DNA of 28,829 nt from JBBKXP01 sp038251315 (GCA_038251315.1 JBBSBK010000040.1:1-28829), one strand, 5' to 3'. Shown: positions 7,658-16,228, counted from the first letter of the stretch. The notes: generated by a model from the sequence alone, not told the origin. Made by a program: numbers and translations.

Positions 7658-8934
7658 GGGTTGGCTCCAAAAGCGGCATCGGTGACGGCTGACAGGGCCA
7701 GTGCCGTCGCGCCCCGCGCCCAGACCAGATCTCCCCATGCGTGGATTTCAACCCGTGCGGGGGGGCGGCCATCGGTCAGGGCAAGAGCGCGCATTTCGGC
7801 CATCACCTCGTCGGCATAAAGGTATTCATAACGCATCCGTTCGCCCGACAGAATGATGAGTTCGGGATCGAAAATCTGCACCACATTGGACAGACCAACG
7901 GCCAGATAACGGCCCGCGCGGCGGAAAATGGTGCGCGCGGCCTCGTTGCCGGCCTGCGCCTGACCATAGAGGGTTTCCAGCATCGCCTGAGGGCTTTGCA
8001 GGTTGCGCAGGTTGCGACCCAGCGCGGTCGCGGCCTCGCGGGCCAGCGCGTAATCGGCAAGGTAAGCCTCAAGACAGCCGCGCCGCCCGCAGCGACACAA
8101 GGCGCCATCAAGTTGGACCTTGGTATGACCCAGTTCCAGCCCCATGCCACGTGTGCCGCGATAGAGCTGATTATTCAGAACCATGCCCATACCGACCCCG
8201 TGTTCGATAGTGACGACGGCGAAATCGGTCATCGCGCGGCCTGCGCCGAACCAAAGTTCGGCCAGCGTCAACATGTTGGAATCGTTGTCGACCAGCACGG
8301 GGATGCCGATGCGTGCCTCAAGTGCTGCTTTCAGTGGCACCTCGCGTTCGGCCAACAGGGGCGACCACGGCACCGTGCCAGTCTGATGGTCAACCAGACC
8401 CGAAAGGCCGATACCGATGGCAGCGATTTGGTCGCGGGGGTGCCCGGTGTCGGCCAGCAGAGCCGTCAGCAGGGCGTCGATTTCGTCGACCAGTTCGGCC
8501 AGCGTCTTGCGGGCCGATAGGGTGGTCAGGCTGGCGCTGGCGACGGTTTCACCGGCAAAATCTGTCAGTACGGCGGTGTGCAGTTCGTCCGACAGCTTGA
8601 TCCCGATCACCAGCCGGTGGTCGGCCACCACTTCAAGCGCGACGGGGGGGCGGCCACGCCCGGCCTCACGCGCCAGTCCTTCGACCTCGCGCAGATAGCC
8701 TGCCGCGATCAGATCAGCGGTGAGCGCCGTGACCGATCCGGGGCTGACGCCAAGGGCACGGGTGACATCGGCGCGGGCGGCGCGTCCGCTGGCGCGGACG
8801 TGTTCGAAAATCTGTTGTCGCAAAGGCTTGGCCGTTGCTGCGGCTTGTGACAGCCTAGGGCCGCAACCGGCAGGCGCCGCCACCGATTCGCCCGATGATG
8901 GGCCAGACCCGTCCGGGCCACGTTTGACATACAT
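7654..8934 (-). CDS. xylR: ROK-family transcriptional regulator, probable xylose repressor
   Basis: 426-residue XylR/NagC-type regulator. The N-terminal winged helix-turn-helix (about residues 38-90, from LRQQIFEHVRASGR to VSPGSVTALTADLI) is followed by a ROK sugar-kinase-like domain. The ROK signature with zinc ligands is present (CRCGRRGCLEAYL, preceded by LELGHTKV), as is the sugar-site motif VDNDSNM. It lies divergent to xylF, so it probably binds D-xylose and represses the xyl operon. This role is inferred from family and position. ATG at 8934 is preferred; an in-frame GTG at 8997 would add 21 residues and neither start has a strong ribosome site. Its stop codon overlaps the start of the FG-GAP protein gene. 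Confidence 0.88.
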   Translation of the reverse strand: MYVKRGPDGSGPSSGESVAAPAGCGPRLSQAAATAKPLRQQIFEHVRASGRAARADVTRALGVSPGSVTALTADLIAAGYLREVEGLAREAGRGRPPVALEVVADHRLVIGIKLSDELHTAVLTDFAGETVASASLTTLSARKTLAELVDEIDALLTALLADTGHPRDQIAAIGIGLSGLVDHQTGTVPWSPLLAEREVPLKAALEARIGIPVLVDNDSNMLTLAELWFGAGRAMTDFAVVTIEHGVGMGMVLNNQLYRGTRGMGLELGHTKVQLDGALCRCGRRGCLEAYLADYALAREAATALGRNLRNLQSPQAMLETLYGQAQAGNEAARTIFRRAGRYLAVGLSNVVQIFDPELIILSGERMRYEYLYADEVMAEMRALALTDGRPPARVEIHAWGDLVWARGATALALSAVTDAAFGANP

Positions 8935-9014
8935 AAGTTCAGCGTCCGAATTATTTATGCGGGTCGATAGGTGATTTTTGCCGTCTGAGTTGCACACTGC
9001 CTAATATAATTGCG

Positions 9015-9070
9015 TTAGCCCAGCTAAATTTTAGCGATTTTTAGCGGTTTGTAAAATTTTTATTTTGACA
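9015..9070. promoter_or_regulatory. Candidate operator and promoter region between xylR and xylF
   Basis: This AT-rich stretch sits in the divergent gap. It holds a palindrome TTAGCCCAGCTAA (9015-9027). It also has a direct repeat TTTTAGCG at 9029-9036 and 9039-9046, exactly ten bases apart. An inverted repeat AAATTTTA/TAAAATTT (9026-9033 and 9052-9059) encloses the direct repeat. TTGACA, a match to a -35 element in the xylF direction, follows at 9065-9070; I see no good -10. Binding by the ROK regulator here is inferred from position. Confidence 0.55.
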
Positions 9071-9157
9071 ACCGAATTAATCATGGCATCACTGGGGCAG
9101 TCGGGTCGCGTGGCCCGCCGCCTGCATGTGTGCGGGCTGTCCAAACGGGAGGAAGAC

Positions 9158-10183
9158 ATGAACAAGGCAATTATCGCCGCCGCCATCGCCGCAGCAGGCT
9201 TTGGCAGCGCGGCATTCGCCGAAGGCGCGACCATCGGCGTATCCTGGGGTTCGTTTCAGGAAGAGCGCTGGAAAATCGACGAGGCCGCAATGAAGGCTGC
9301 GATCGAGGCTGCAGGCAACACTTACGTTTCGGCTGACGCCGAATCGTCGTCGGCCAAGCAGTTGACCGACGTCGAATCGCTGATTTCGCAGGGCGTCGAT
9401 GTTCTGGTCATCAACGCATGGGACAAGGACGCGATTGGGCCGGCAGTCGAGGCTGCCGCCGCCGAAGGCATCCCGGTCGTCGGCTATGACCGTCTGATCG
9501 AAGACGACCGCACGTTCTATTTGACGTTCGACAACGTCGGCGTTGGCCGGATCATTGCAGAAAGCGTGATGGCCGTGCAGCCGACCGGCAATTACGCGAT
9601 CATCAAGGGCGATCCGGGTGATCCGAACGCCGGGTTCCTGCTGCAAGGCATGATGGAAGTGATCGGCGACGCCGTCACCGCCGGGGATATCGTCATCGCG
9701 GGCGAAAGCTTTTCCGATGGCTGGAAACCCGAGAATGCCCAGAAGAACATGGAGCAGATCCTGACCGCTAACAACAACGACATCGCTGCCGTCCTGTCGC
9801 AGAACGACGGTATGGCCGGTGGCGTGGTCGCGGCGCTGTCGGCGCAAGGCCTTGTCATCCCGGTCGGTGGCCAGGACGGCGACCTTGCGGCGATCAACCG
9901 TGTCGCCCGTGGCACTCAGACCGTGTCGGTCTGGAAAGACAGCCGCGATCTCGGTAAGGCCGCAGGCGAAATTGCGTCGGCGCTGGCCAGCGGCACGGCG
10001 CTTGACGCCATCGAAGGTGCGACCACGTTCTCGGGTGGCGAAAAAGGGATCGAACTGAACGCGATCCTGCTCGACCCGACCCCGCTGACCCGCGACAACC
10101 TGAACGTTGCGATCGACGGTGGCCACATCACCAAGGAACAGGCCTGCGAAGGTGCCGTCGCTGGCGTCGTCGGTTGCGAATAA
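9158..10183 (+). CDS. xylF: D-xylose ABC transporter, periplasmic binding protein XylF
   Basis: 341-residue periplasmic binding protein of the sugar-binding type I (RbsB-like) class. The signal peptide runs to about residue 21 (ending GFGSAAFA before EGATIG). The mature part shows the family pattern: TIGVSWGSFQEERWKID, then SLISQGVDVLVINAWDKDAI, then GIPVVGYDRLIED, and then VLSQNDGMAGGVVAAL. It delivers xylose to the XylH-XylG channel. ATG at 9158 is chosen because GGGAGGAA lies just upstream and the signal peptide starts there; the frame is open further 5' without support. First gene of the operon, followed by a large hairpin before xylH. Xylose specificity is inferred from the downstream xylB and xylA. 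Confidence 0.93.
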   Translation: MNKAIIAAAIAAAGFGSAAFAEGATIGVSWGSFQEERWKIDEAAMKAAIEAAGNTYVSADAESSSAKQLTDVESLISQGVDVLVINAWDKDAIGPAVEAAAAEGIPVVGYDRLIEDDRTFYLTFDNVGVGRIIAESVMAVQPTGNYAIIKGDPGDPNAGFLLQGMMEVIGDAVTAGDIVIAGESFSDGWKPENAQKNMEQILTANNNDIAAVLSQNDGMAGGVVAALSAQGLVIPVGGQDGDLAAINRVARGTQTVSVWKDSRDLGKAAGEIASALASGTALDAIEGATTFSGGEKGIELNAILLDPTPLTRDNLNVAIDGGHITKEQACEGAVAGVVGCE

Positions 10184-10197
10184 CCTGACCTGACCTT

Positions 10198-10228
10198 GCG
10201 GCGCCGGTCCTTTCGGGATCGGCGTCGC
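10198..10228 (+). terminator. Stem-loop between xylF and xylH
   Basis: A 13-bp stem (GCGGCGCCGGTCC at 10198-10210 with its partner at 10216-10228, two G-U pairs) closes a 5-base loop TTTCG. Only a short, interrupted T-run (CCCTTTTCG) follows. In binding-protein operons such a hairpin usually protects the upstream mRNA or partly terminates transcription, giving more binding protein than permease. That role is inferred here. Confidence 0.65.
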
Positions 10229-10325
10229 ATCCCTTTTCGATACGTTATTGGCGCATCCGTCATCGACTCCGACCGGTATTCCGGTGTCCGGGTCTGACGC
10301 CGCCCTCGTCATTGCAGGAGAGATC

Positions 10326-11684
10326 ATGACCGATACCCCGCAGTCCCCGGCCCGCCTCGCCACTGGCCCGCAAAAATCCGGTTTCGCGCAGTTACTGCAA
10401 GCGACCGAGATCGATACCCGCCTGCTCGGCATGATCGGGGCGCTGGCGCTGATCTGGCTGGGTTTCGAGTTTTATTGCATTACATTTCTGGGCCGCGAAT
10501 CGGTCCTTCTGGGTGCGGCAGCGGGCGATTCGACCGGCTTCCTGACCCCGCGCAACCTTTGGAACCTGTCGGTGCAGACCTCGTCGATCGGGATCATGGC
10601 AACCGGCATGGTGCTGGTTATCGTGACCCGCAACATCGACCTGTCGGTGGGGTCGATGATTGGCGTGATCGGCATGGCGATGGGCCTGTTGCAGGTGGAA
10701 ATCCTGCCGCAATACGTCGGCCTTGGCCATTGGTCGATCTGGATCGTGACGGTCATCGCGGGCCTGATAATTGGAACGATCATCGGTGGCTTTCAGGGCT
10801 GGCTGATCGCCTATCGCGGCATCCCGTCGTTCATCGTGACGCTGGGCGGTTTGCTGATCTGGCGCGGCATGGCGTTTCTGGCGGCCAACGGGCGGACGAT
10901 TTCACCAGTCGATTCAACATTCACCCTGCTGGGCGGCGGGCCCTATGGCACGATCGGTGCAACGGGGAGTTGGATCGTCGGCGCGGTGGCCTGCGCAGGT
11001 GTGTTCTGGCTGGTCTTGTCGGGGCGGCAATCACGCAAGAAACACGAATTCCCGCTGCGTCCGGTCTGGGCCGAAAGCCTGATGATTATTGTCGGCTGCG
11101 GCGCGATCCTGGGCACCGTGATGCTGTTCAACGCCTATCCCTGGCCCAAGGGGATCATTCGCGCCTACAGCACCGCCAATGGGCTGAACCTGACCGATGA
11201 GACGTTCATCAGCCACGGGTTCGCCTATCCGGTGCTGATCCTGCTGGGCGTGGCCATCGCGATGACCATCCTTGTCACGCGCACGCGCTTTGGCAGGTAC
11301 GTTTTCGCCATCGGCGGCAATCCCGAGGCGGCGGCGCTGGCCGGTATCAATACCCGCTGGATGACAATGAAGATTTTCGCCCTCATGGGGATGCTGACGG
11401 CCATCGCCGCCGTCATCGCCTCGGCCCGCCTGAATTCGGCAACCAACGCGCTGGGCACGCTGGACGAGTTGTATGTGATCGCCGCGGCAGTGATCGGCGG
11501 CACGTCGCTGTCGGGTGGGGTGGGCAAGATTTACGGTGCAATCCTTGGTGCGCTGGTGATGCAAAGTCTGCAATCAGGGATGATCCTGATCGGGGTCGAT
11601 TCATCGGTGCAGCGGATCGTCGTCGGCATCGTTCTGGTGTTCGCCGTCTACGTCGATACGATCTACAACAAGCGGATCAAATAG
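10326..11684 (+). CDS. xylH: D-xylose ABC transporter, permease XylH
   Basis: 452-residue inner-membrane permease of the RbsC/XylH family (BPD_transp_2). It has many hydrophobic segments. Family landmarks include SSIGIMATGMVLVIVTRNIDLSVGS, written here in part as VTRNIDLSVGS, then YRGIPSFIVTLGGLLIWRG, then GRYVFAIGGNPEAAALAGIN (the cytoplasmic coupling-helix region), and then AAVIGGTSLSGGVGKIYGAI. The length is greater than RbsC (about 320) and fits XylH, whose middle part has an extra insertion. ATG at 10326 has AGGAGA upstream; the frame is open upstream to 10248 without a ribosome site. It is separated from xylG by only three bases. Confidence 0.93.
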   Translation: MTDTPQSPARLATGPQKSGFAQLLQATEIDTRLLGMIGALALIWLGFEFYCITFLGRESVLLGAAAGDSTGFLTPRNLWNLSVQTSSIGIMATGMVLVIVTRNIDLSVGSMIGVIGMAMGLLQVEILPQYVGLGHWSIWIVTVIAGLIIGTIIGGFQGWLIAYRGIPSFIVTLGGLLIWRGMAFLAANGRTISPVDSTFTLLGGGPYGTIGATGSWIVGAVACAGVFWLVLSGRQSRKKHEFPLRPVWAESLMIIVGCGAILGTVMLFNAYPWPKGIIRAYSTANGLNLTDETFISHGFAYPVLILLGVAIAMTILVTRTRFGRYVFAIGGNPEAAALAGINTRWMTMKIFALMGMLTAIAAVIASARLNSATNALGTLDELYVIAAAVIGGTSLSGGVGKIYGAILGALVMQSLQSGMILIGVDSSVQRIVVGIVLVFAVYVDTIYNKRIK

Positions 11685-11687
11685 GGG

Positions 11688-12464
11688 ATGGGCATGATGG
11701 ACACGATGGACCGGGGCACACCGCTGGTCGAGCTGCGCGACATCTCGATTTCGTTCGGTGGGATCAAAGCGGTCGACCACGTGTCGGTCGATCTTTATCC
11801 CGGTGAGGTTGTGGGGCTACTGGGCCACAACGGCGCGGGTAAATCGACGCTCATCAAATGCCTGTCAGGGGCTTACAAGGCCGACGCAGGCGAGGTCTAT
11901 ATCGACGGTGAATTAGTCCAGATCGACAACCCCCGCGACGCCCGTGCGCAGAATATCGAAACGATCTATCAGACCTTGGCACTTGCCGATAACCTTGACG
12001 CCGCATCGAACCTGTTTCTGGGGCGCGAGATCGTCGGCAAGGGCGGGTTCCTTGACGACAGCCGGATGGAGGCCGAAACGCGCAAGATCATGGCGCGCCT
12101 GAACCCCAATTTCCGCAAATTCAACGTGCCGGTGTCGGCCCTGTCAGGGGGCCAGCGCCAATCGGTCGCCATCGCCCGCGCCGTCTATTTCAACGCGCGG
12201 ATCCTGATCATGGATGAACCGACCGCCGCGCTGGGGCCGCAGGAAACCCAGATGGTCTCGGAATTGATCCAGGAACTGAAGGCGCAGGGCCTCGGCATCT
12301 TTCTAATCGAACACGACATCCACAACGTCATGCAGCTGTGCGACCGCGCGTCGGTCATGAAGAACGGCCAACTGGTCGGCACTGTCAAAGTCGATGAAGT
12401 TACCGACGAAGATATCCTTGGCATGATTATCCTTGGCAAAAATCCAGCGCATCTGGCGGCCTGA
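11688..12464 (+). CDS. xylG: D-xylose ABC transporter, single-domain ATPase XylG
   Basis: 258-residue ABC ATPase energising XylF-XylH. Walker A is GHNGAGKST (residues 46-54), the Q-loop region is ETIYQTLALADNL, the signature is LSGGQRQ (from 152), Walker B is ILIMDEP (172-178), and the switch histidine is His209 (LIEHD). All catalytic elements are present. Classical XylG and RbsA carry two ATPase domains in about 500 residues; this has one, like the fructose transporter ATPase FrcA. It is therefore presumably a homodimer. The start may be ATG 11688, or more likely ATG 11694 or 11697, which are better spaced from AGGGG. The stop TGA is one base before the xylB start. Confidence 0.9.
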   Translation: MGMMDTMDRGTPLVELRDISISFGGIKAVDHVSVDLYPGEVVGLLGHNGAGKSTLIKCLSGAYKADAGEVYIDGELVQIDNPRDARAQNIETIYQTLALADNLDAASNLFLGREIVGKGGFLDDSRMEAETRKIMARLNPNFRKFNVPVSALSGGQRQSVAIARAVYFNARILIMDEPTAALGPQETQMVSELIQELKAQGLGIFLIEHDIHNVMQLCDRASVMKNGQLVGTVKVDEVTDEDILGMIILGKNPAHLAA

Positions 12465-12465
12465 C

Positions 12466-13902
12466 ATGTTCATCGGGTTGGACTTAGGCACTTCGGCCCT
12501 CAAGGCTATCGTCATCGACGACGCGCAGACGGTGCTGGCCGAGGCGACCGCGCCGCTGACCGTCAGCCGACCGCATGATGGTTGGTCCGAACAGGACCCC
12601 ACCGCATGGACATCGGCCGCATCGACGGTGCTGCGCCAGCTTGCGGCTGCGATTGATCTGTCGGGCCTGCGCGGGATCGGCCTGTCGGGGCATATGCACG
12701 GCGCAGTCCTGCTGGATGCTAATGACACGGTGCTGCGGCCCTGCATCCTGTGGAACGATACCCGCAGTCATGTCGAGGCGGCGGCCTTGGACACCGACCC
12801 GCAGTTTCGCGCCTTGACTGGCAACATCGTGTTTCCGGGTTTTACCGCGCCCAAGGTGGCATGGGTCAGCAAGCACGAGCCTGCCATCTTTGAAAAGATA
12901 TCCAAGGTCCTGCTTCCCAAAGACTATTTGCGCCTTTGGCTGACCGGCGAATACGTCGCCGAAATGTCCGACGCCGCCGGGACAAGTTGGCTGAACGTCG
13001 CGACACGCGACTGGGACGATGGATTGCTGGCCGCCACAGGGCTGACCCGGGCGCAGATGCCGCGTCTGGTCGAAGGTTCGGCGGTATCGGGCGCAGTGCG
13101 CGACAAGCTGGCCATCGACTACGACCTGCCAAAAGGCGTCGTCGTCGCCGGTGGTGGCGGTGACAATGCGGCCAGCGCCGTAGGTGTCGGGGTGGTCAAA
13201 TCGGGTCAGGCCTTCGTGTCGCTGGGCACGTCGGGCGTGCTGTTCGCCGCGTCGGACGCCTTTCAGCCTGATCCCGGATCGGCGGTGCATACGTTCTGCC
13301 ATGCCCTGCCGGCGACATGGCACCAGATGGGCGTGATCCTTGCCGCCGCCGACGCGCTGAACTGGTTTGCCGGTGTCGCCGGGCAATCCGCGACTGCACT
13401 CACCACCGATTTGGGGCCACTTGTGGCGCCCGGCCGCACCGTTTTCCTGCCCTATCTGGGAGGTGAACGCACACCACACAATGATGCGCGGGTGCGCGGC
13501 GCGTTCCTGCACCTCGACCACACCAGCGACCGCACCGCCCTGACCCGCGCCGTGCTGGAAGGCGTCACCCACGCGATCCGCGACTGTTACGACGCGCTGA
13601 CCTCGACCGGCACACGGATCGACCGGCTGATCGCAGTCGGCGGCGGGTCGAAATCGGATTACTGGGTGCAGGCCATCGCCACATCGCTGGGCATGCCCAT
13701 CGACATCCCCGTCGCGGGCGATTTCGGCGGCGCGTTCGGCGCTGCCCGTCTGGGGATGATGGCCGCGACCGGGGCAGGGGCCGAGATTGCCACGCTGCCC
13801 GCCATTGCCCGCAGCATCGACCCCGTGCCGGGGCTATCGGATGCCTTTGCCGCCGCCCACACCCGGTACCGCACCAGTTACACCGCCATCAAGGATCTGT
13901 AG
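12466..13902 (+). CDS. xylB: Xylulokinase XylB
   Basis: 478-residue FGGY-family kinase that phosphorylates D-xylulose to xylulose 5-phosphate using ATP. The N-terminal phosphate loop is FIGLDLGTSALK, and the substrate-side motifs SGHMHG and WNDTRS follow. The catalytic aspartate is Asp233 in GGGGDNAASAVG, the same number as in E. coli XylB. The ATP-site motifs SLGTSGV and AVGGGSKSDYW lie in the C-terminal half. ATG at 12466 begins one base after the xylG stop, so translation is probably coupled; this start fits the phosphate loop at the N-terminus. Next gene xylA starts three bases after its stop. Confidence 0.95.
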   Translation: MFIGLDLGTSALKAIVIDDAQTVLAEATAPLTVSRPHDGWSEQDPTAWTSAASTVLRQLAAAIDLSGLRGIGLSGHMHGAVLLDANDTVLRPCILWNDTRSHVEAAALDTDPQFRALTGNIVFPGFTAPKVAWVSKHEPAIFEKISKVLLPKDYLRLWLTGEYVAEMSDAAGTSWLNVATRDWDDGLLAATGLTRAQMPRLVEGSAVSGAVRDKLAIDYDLPKGVVVAGGGGDNAASAVGVGVVKSGQAFVSLGTSGVLFAASDAFQPDPGSAVHTFCHALPATWHQMGVILAAADALNWFAGVAGQSATALTTDLGPLVAPGRTVFLPYLGGERTPHNDARVRGAFLHLDHTSDRTALTRAVLEGVTHAIRDCYDALTSTGTRIDRLIAVGGGSKSDYWVQAIATSLGMPIDIPVAGDFGGAFGAARLGMMAATGAGAEIATLPAIARSIDPVPGLSDAFAAAHTRYRTSYTAIKDL

Positions 13903-13905
13903 ACC

Positions 13906-15198
13906 ATGACCGACTTTTTCAAAGGCATCCCCGCGATCAAATACGAGGGTCCGCAATCGGACAACGATTTTGCCTTCCGTCACTACAACCCCGACGAGAT
14001 GCTCATGGGCAAGGCGATGAAGGATCACCTGCGCTTTGCCGTCGCCTACTGGCATTCGTTCGCGTGGCAGGGCGGCGACCCGTTCGGTGGACAGACGTTC
14101 GACCGGCCTTGGTTTGCCGACGGGATGGATGCCGCCCGCCTCAAAGCCGATGCGGCGTTCGAGATGTTCCAGATCCTCGGCGTGCCGTATTTCTGCTTTC
14201 ACGACGCCGACGTGCGCCCCGAAGGCAAGAATTTCGCCGAAAACCTGCACGGGCTTGAGGAAATCACCGACTATTTCGCGGGCAAGATGGAGTCGACCGG
14301 CGTCAAGCTGCTGTGGGGCACCGCCAATCTGTTCTCGCACCGCCGGTTCATGTCGGGGGCTGCGACCAACCCTGACCCGGACGTTTATGCGTTTTCTGCC
14401 GCCACAGTGAAATCCTGCATGGATGCGACGATGAAGCTGGGGGGCGAAAACTATGTCCTTTGGGGCGGGCGCGACGGCTATGAAACCCTGCTGAACACCG
14501 ACCTGAAACGCGAACGCGCACAGGCCGGGCGGTTCCTGCAAATGGTGGTCGAGTACAAGCACAAGATGGGGTTCAAAGGCGCGATCCTGATTGAACCCAA
14601 ACCGCAAGAGCCGTCCAAGCACCAATATGATTACGATGTGGCGACGGTTTACGGGTTCCTCAAGGATTTCGGGCTTGAGGGCGAGGTCAAGGTGAACATC
14701 GAACAGGGTCATGCCATTCTGGCAGGTCATTCGTTCGAACACGAACTTGCCCTGGCCCGATCGCTTGGCATCTTCGGGTCGATCGACATGAACAAGAACG
14801 ATTATCAATCGGGCTGGGACACCGACCAGTTTCCGACCAACGTGCCGGAAATGGCGCTGGCCTATTACGAGGTGTTGCAGGCCGGCGGGTTCACCACCGG
14901 AGGCACCAATTTCGACGCCAAGGTGCGGCGGCAGTCACTGGACCCGGAGGACCTGATCTTGGCCCACGCGGGCGCCATGGATTGCTGCGCGGCGGGACTG
15001 AAGGCGGCAGCGGCGATGATGCAGGATGGCAAGCTGGAGGCGGCAAGGGACGCGCGGTATGCCGGATGGGAAACGTCGGATCTGCTGGGCATGGATCTTG
15101 GCGCGATCACTGACCGGGTGTTGAAGGACGGGATCAATCCTACGCCAAAATCGGGGCGGCAGGAGCGGCTGGAGAACCTCGTCAACCGGTACGTCTAG
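13906..15198 (+). CDS. xylA: Xylose isomerase XylA
   Basis: 430-residue class II xylose isomerase converting D-xylose to D-xylulose with two divalent metals. The catalytic pair is His99 and Asp102 (CFHDADVRPEG). Metal ligands are visible at Glu230 (LIEPKPQEPSKHQYDYD, with Lys232) and in NIEQGHAILAGHSFEHEL. WGGRDGYETLLNTD is also conserved. The length fits class II (about 430-445). It is the last clearly metabolic gene of the xyl operon, three bases behind xylB. The next gene begins 73 bp downstream on the same strand with only a weak CGGG/CCCG hairpin between, so read-through into the next cluster is possible. Confidence 0.96.
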   Translation: MTDFFKGIPAIKYEGPQSDNDFAFRHYNPDEMLMGKAMKDHLRFAVAYWHSFAWQGGDPFGGQTFDRPWFADGMDAARLKADAAFEMFQILGVPYFCFHDADVRPEGKNFAENLHGLEEITDYFAGKMESTGVKLLWGTANLFSHRRFMSGAATNPDPDVYAFSAATVKSCMDATMKLGGENYVLWGGRDGYETLLNTDLKRERAQAGRFLQMVVEYKHKMGFKGAILIEPKPQEPSKHQYDYDVATVYGFLKDFGLEGEVKVNIEQGHAILAGHSFEHELALARSLGIFGSIDMNKNDYQSGWDTDQFPTNVPEMALAYYEVLQAGGFTTGGTNFDAKVRRQSLDPEDLILAHAGAMDCCAAGLKAAAAMMQDGKLEAARDARYAGWETSDLLGMDLGAITDRVLKDGINPTPKSGRQERLENLVNRYV

Positions 15199-15271
15199 GT
15201 CGGGTTTCCCCGCCCTTGTGCCGGTTTCGGGCGCTGCCTAACCTGCCCAAAATGATAGCGGGGCGTTTCGG

Positions 15272-16228
15272 GTGATCGGCACGGTTTTCAAGTCCCTCGG
15301 GCGGCGTCACATGGACGTGACGCTGCGCACTGCCGGTGGCATGGTCGTGCGGATCGTCGAACGGCCGGGGCTGTGGATGACGCCTGCGGACCTTGCGGCG
15401 TTGACGGCAGCCCTGCGCACCATCGCGGCCAAGACCCTTGCGGCGGGCAAGCTGAGCTACGGCGTGTTTTCCGGCGACAAGACCCGGATGGCCGACACCA
15501 TCATCACCCTCGTGCGCCGCGCCGACGGCATGCCTGTCGCCTTCAACGCGCTGGCGGTGATGCAAGTGGCCACCGCGCCGCAGCCGACCGAAGTGCTGCA
15601 TCTGGGCCTCGTCATGGTAGACCCGGACGAACGAAGCAAAAGCCTGTCTTGGGTTCTATATGGCCTGACCTGCTTTCTGGTCTTCGTGCGCCACCAGTTC
15701 CGCCCGGTCTGGATATCCAACGTCACGCAGGTGCCTGCGGTGGTGGGGATGGTGTCGGAAATCTTTTCCGACATCTGGCCGCGCCCCGGTTCCGAACGGC
15801 GCACCCTGACCCATTTGCTGCTGGCGCGCCGGATCATGGAGGGGCAGCGGCACGTGTTCGGAGTAGGCCCCGAGGCCGGGTTCGACGAGGATCGGTTCGT
15901 CATTACCGACGCCTATACGGGCGGGTCCGATGACTTGAAAAAAACCTTTGACATGGCCGCGCACCATCGCGATGACCGTTACAACGCCTTTTGCCGCGAT
16001 CGATTGAACTATGACCGGGGCGACGATGTGTTGCAGCTTGGCCGCCTCGATATGCCGGCGATCCGCAAGTATCTGGGCCGCGAGGTGCCCAAATCGGCAC
16101 TGCTGGGCCTGCTGCTGACCGGTACGCTGGTGGCGCTGCGCCGATTGATCCTGCCAGTGGTGCATTGGGCTGACGGCAGCCGGCAATTCGGGTCGTTGCG
16201 CCCGCGCAAGGGTGCCCGCGATGTTTGA
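15272..16228 (+). CDS. Acyltransferase-like (GNAT-like) protein with hydrophobic C-terminal tail, uncharacterised
   Basis: 318 residues, function not recognised with certainty. The central part (about residues 88-150) has the strand-loop-helix pattern of GNAT-type acyltransferases: AFNALAVMQVA, then LHLGLVMVDPDERSKSLSW at 110-127, where Arg121 begins the position of the acyl-CoA loop. The usual glycines of the RxxGxG loop are serines here. Residues 275-298 form a hydrophobic segment broken by two arginines, followed by a basic tail, which suggests membrane attachment. It starts with GTG at 15272; an ATG at 15311 is an alternative. It overlaps the next gene, a ThiF/E1-like enzyme, by 8 bp. An acyl- or aminoacyl-transfer role is inferred from the fold pattern and context only. 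Confidence 0.6.
   Translation: MIGTVFKSLGRRHMDVTLRTAGGMVVRIVERPGLWMTPADLAALTAALRTIAAKTLAAGKLSYGVFSGDKTRMADTIITLVRRADGMPVAFNALAVMQVATAPQPTEVLHLGLVMVDPDERSKSLSWVLYGLTCFLVFVRHQFRPVWISNVTQVPAVVGMVSEIFSDIWPRPGSERRTLTHLLLARRIMEGQRHVFGVGPEAGFDEDRFVITDAYTGGSDDLKKTFDMAAHHRDDRYNAFCRDRLNYDRGDDVLQLGRLDMPAIRKYLGREVPKSALLGLLLTGTLVALRRLILPVVHWADGSRQFGSLRPRKGARDV

Noticed and set aside
9089..10432. 447-codon open frame on the minus strand across xylF
   Set aside because: It is antisense to the well-supported xylF and the xylF-xylH gap, with no recognisable motifs.
11688..12464. XylG as a truncated pseudogene
   Set aside because: Walker A, signature, Walker B and switch histidine are all intact, and the next gene follows at one base, so it is a complete single-domain ATPase.
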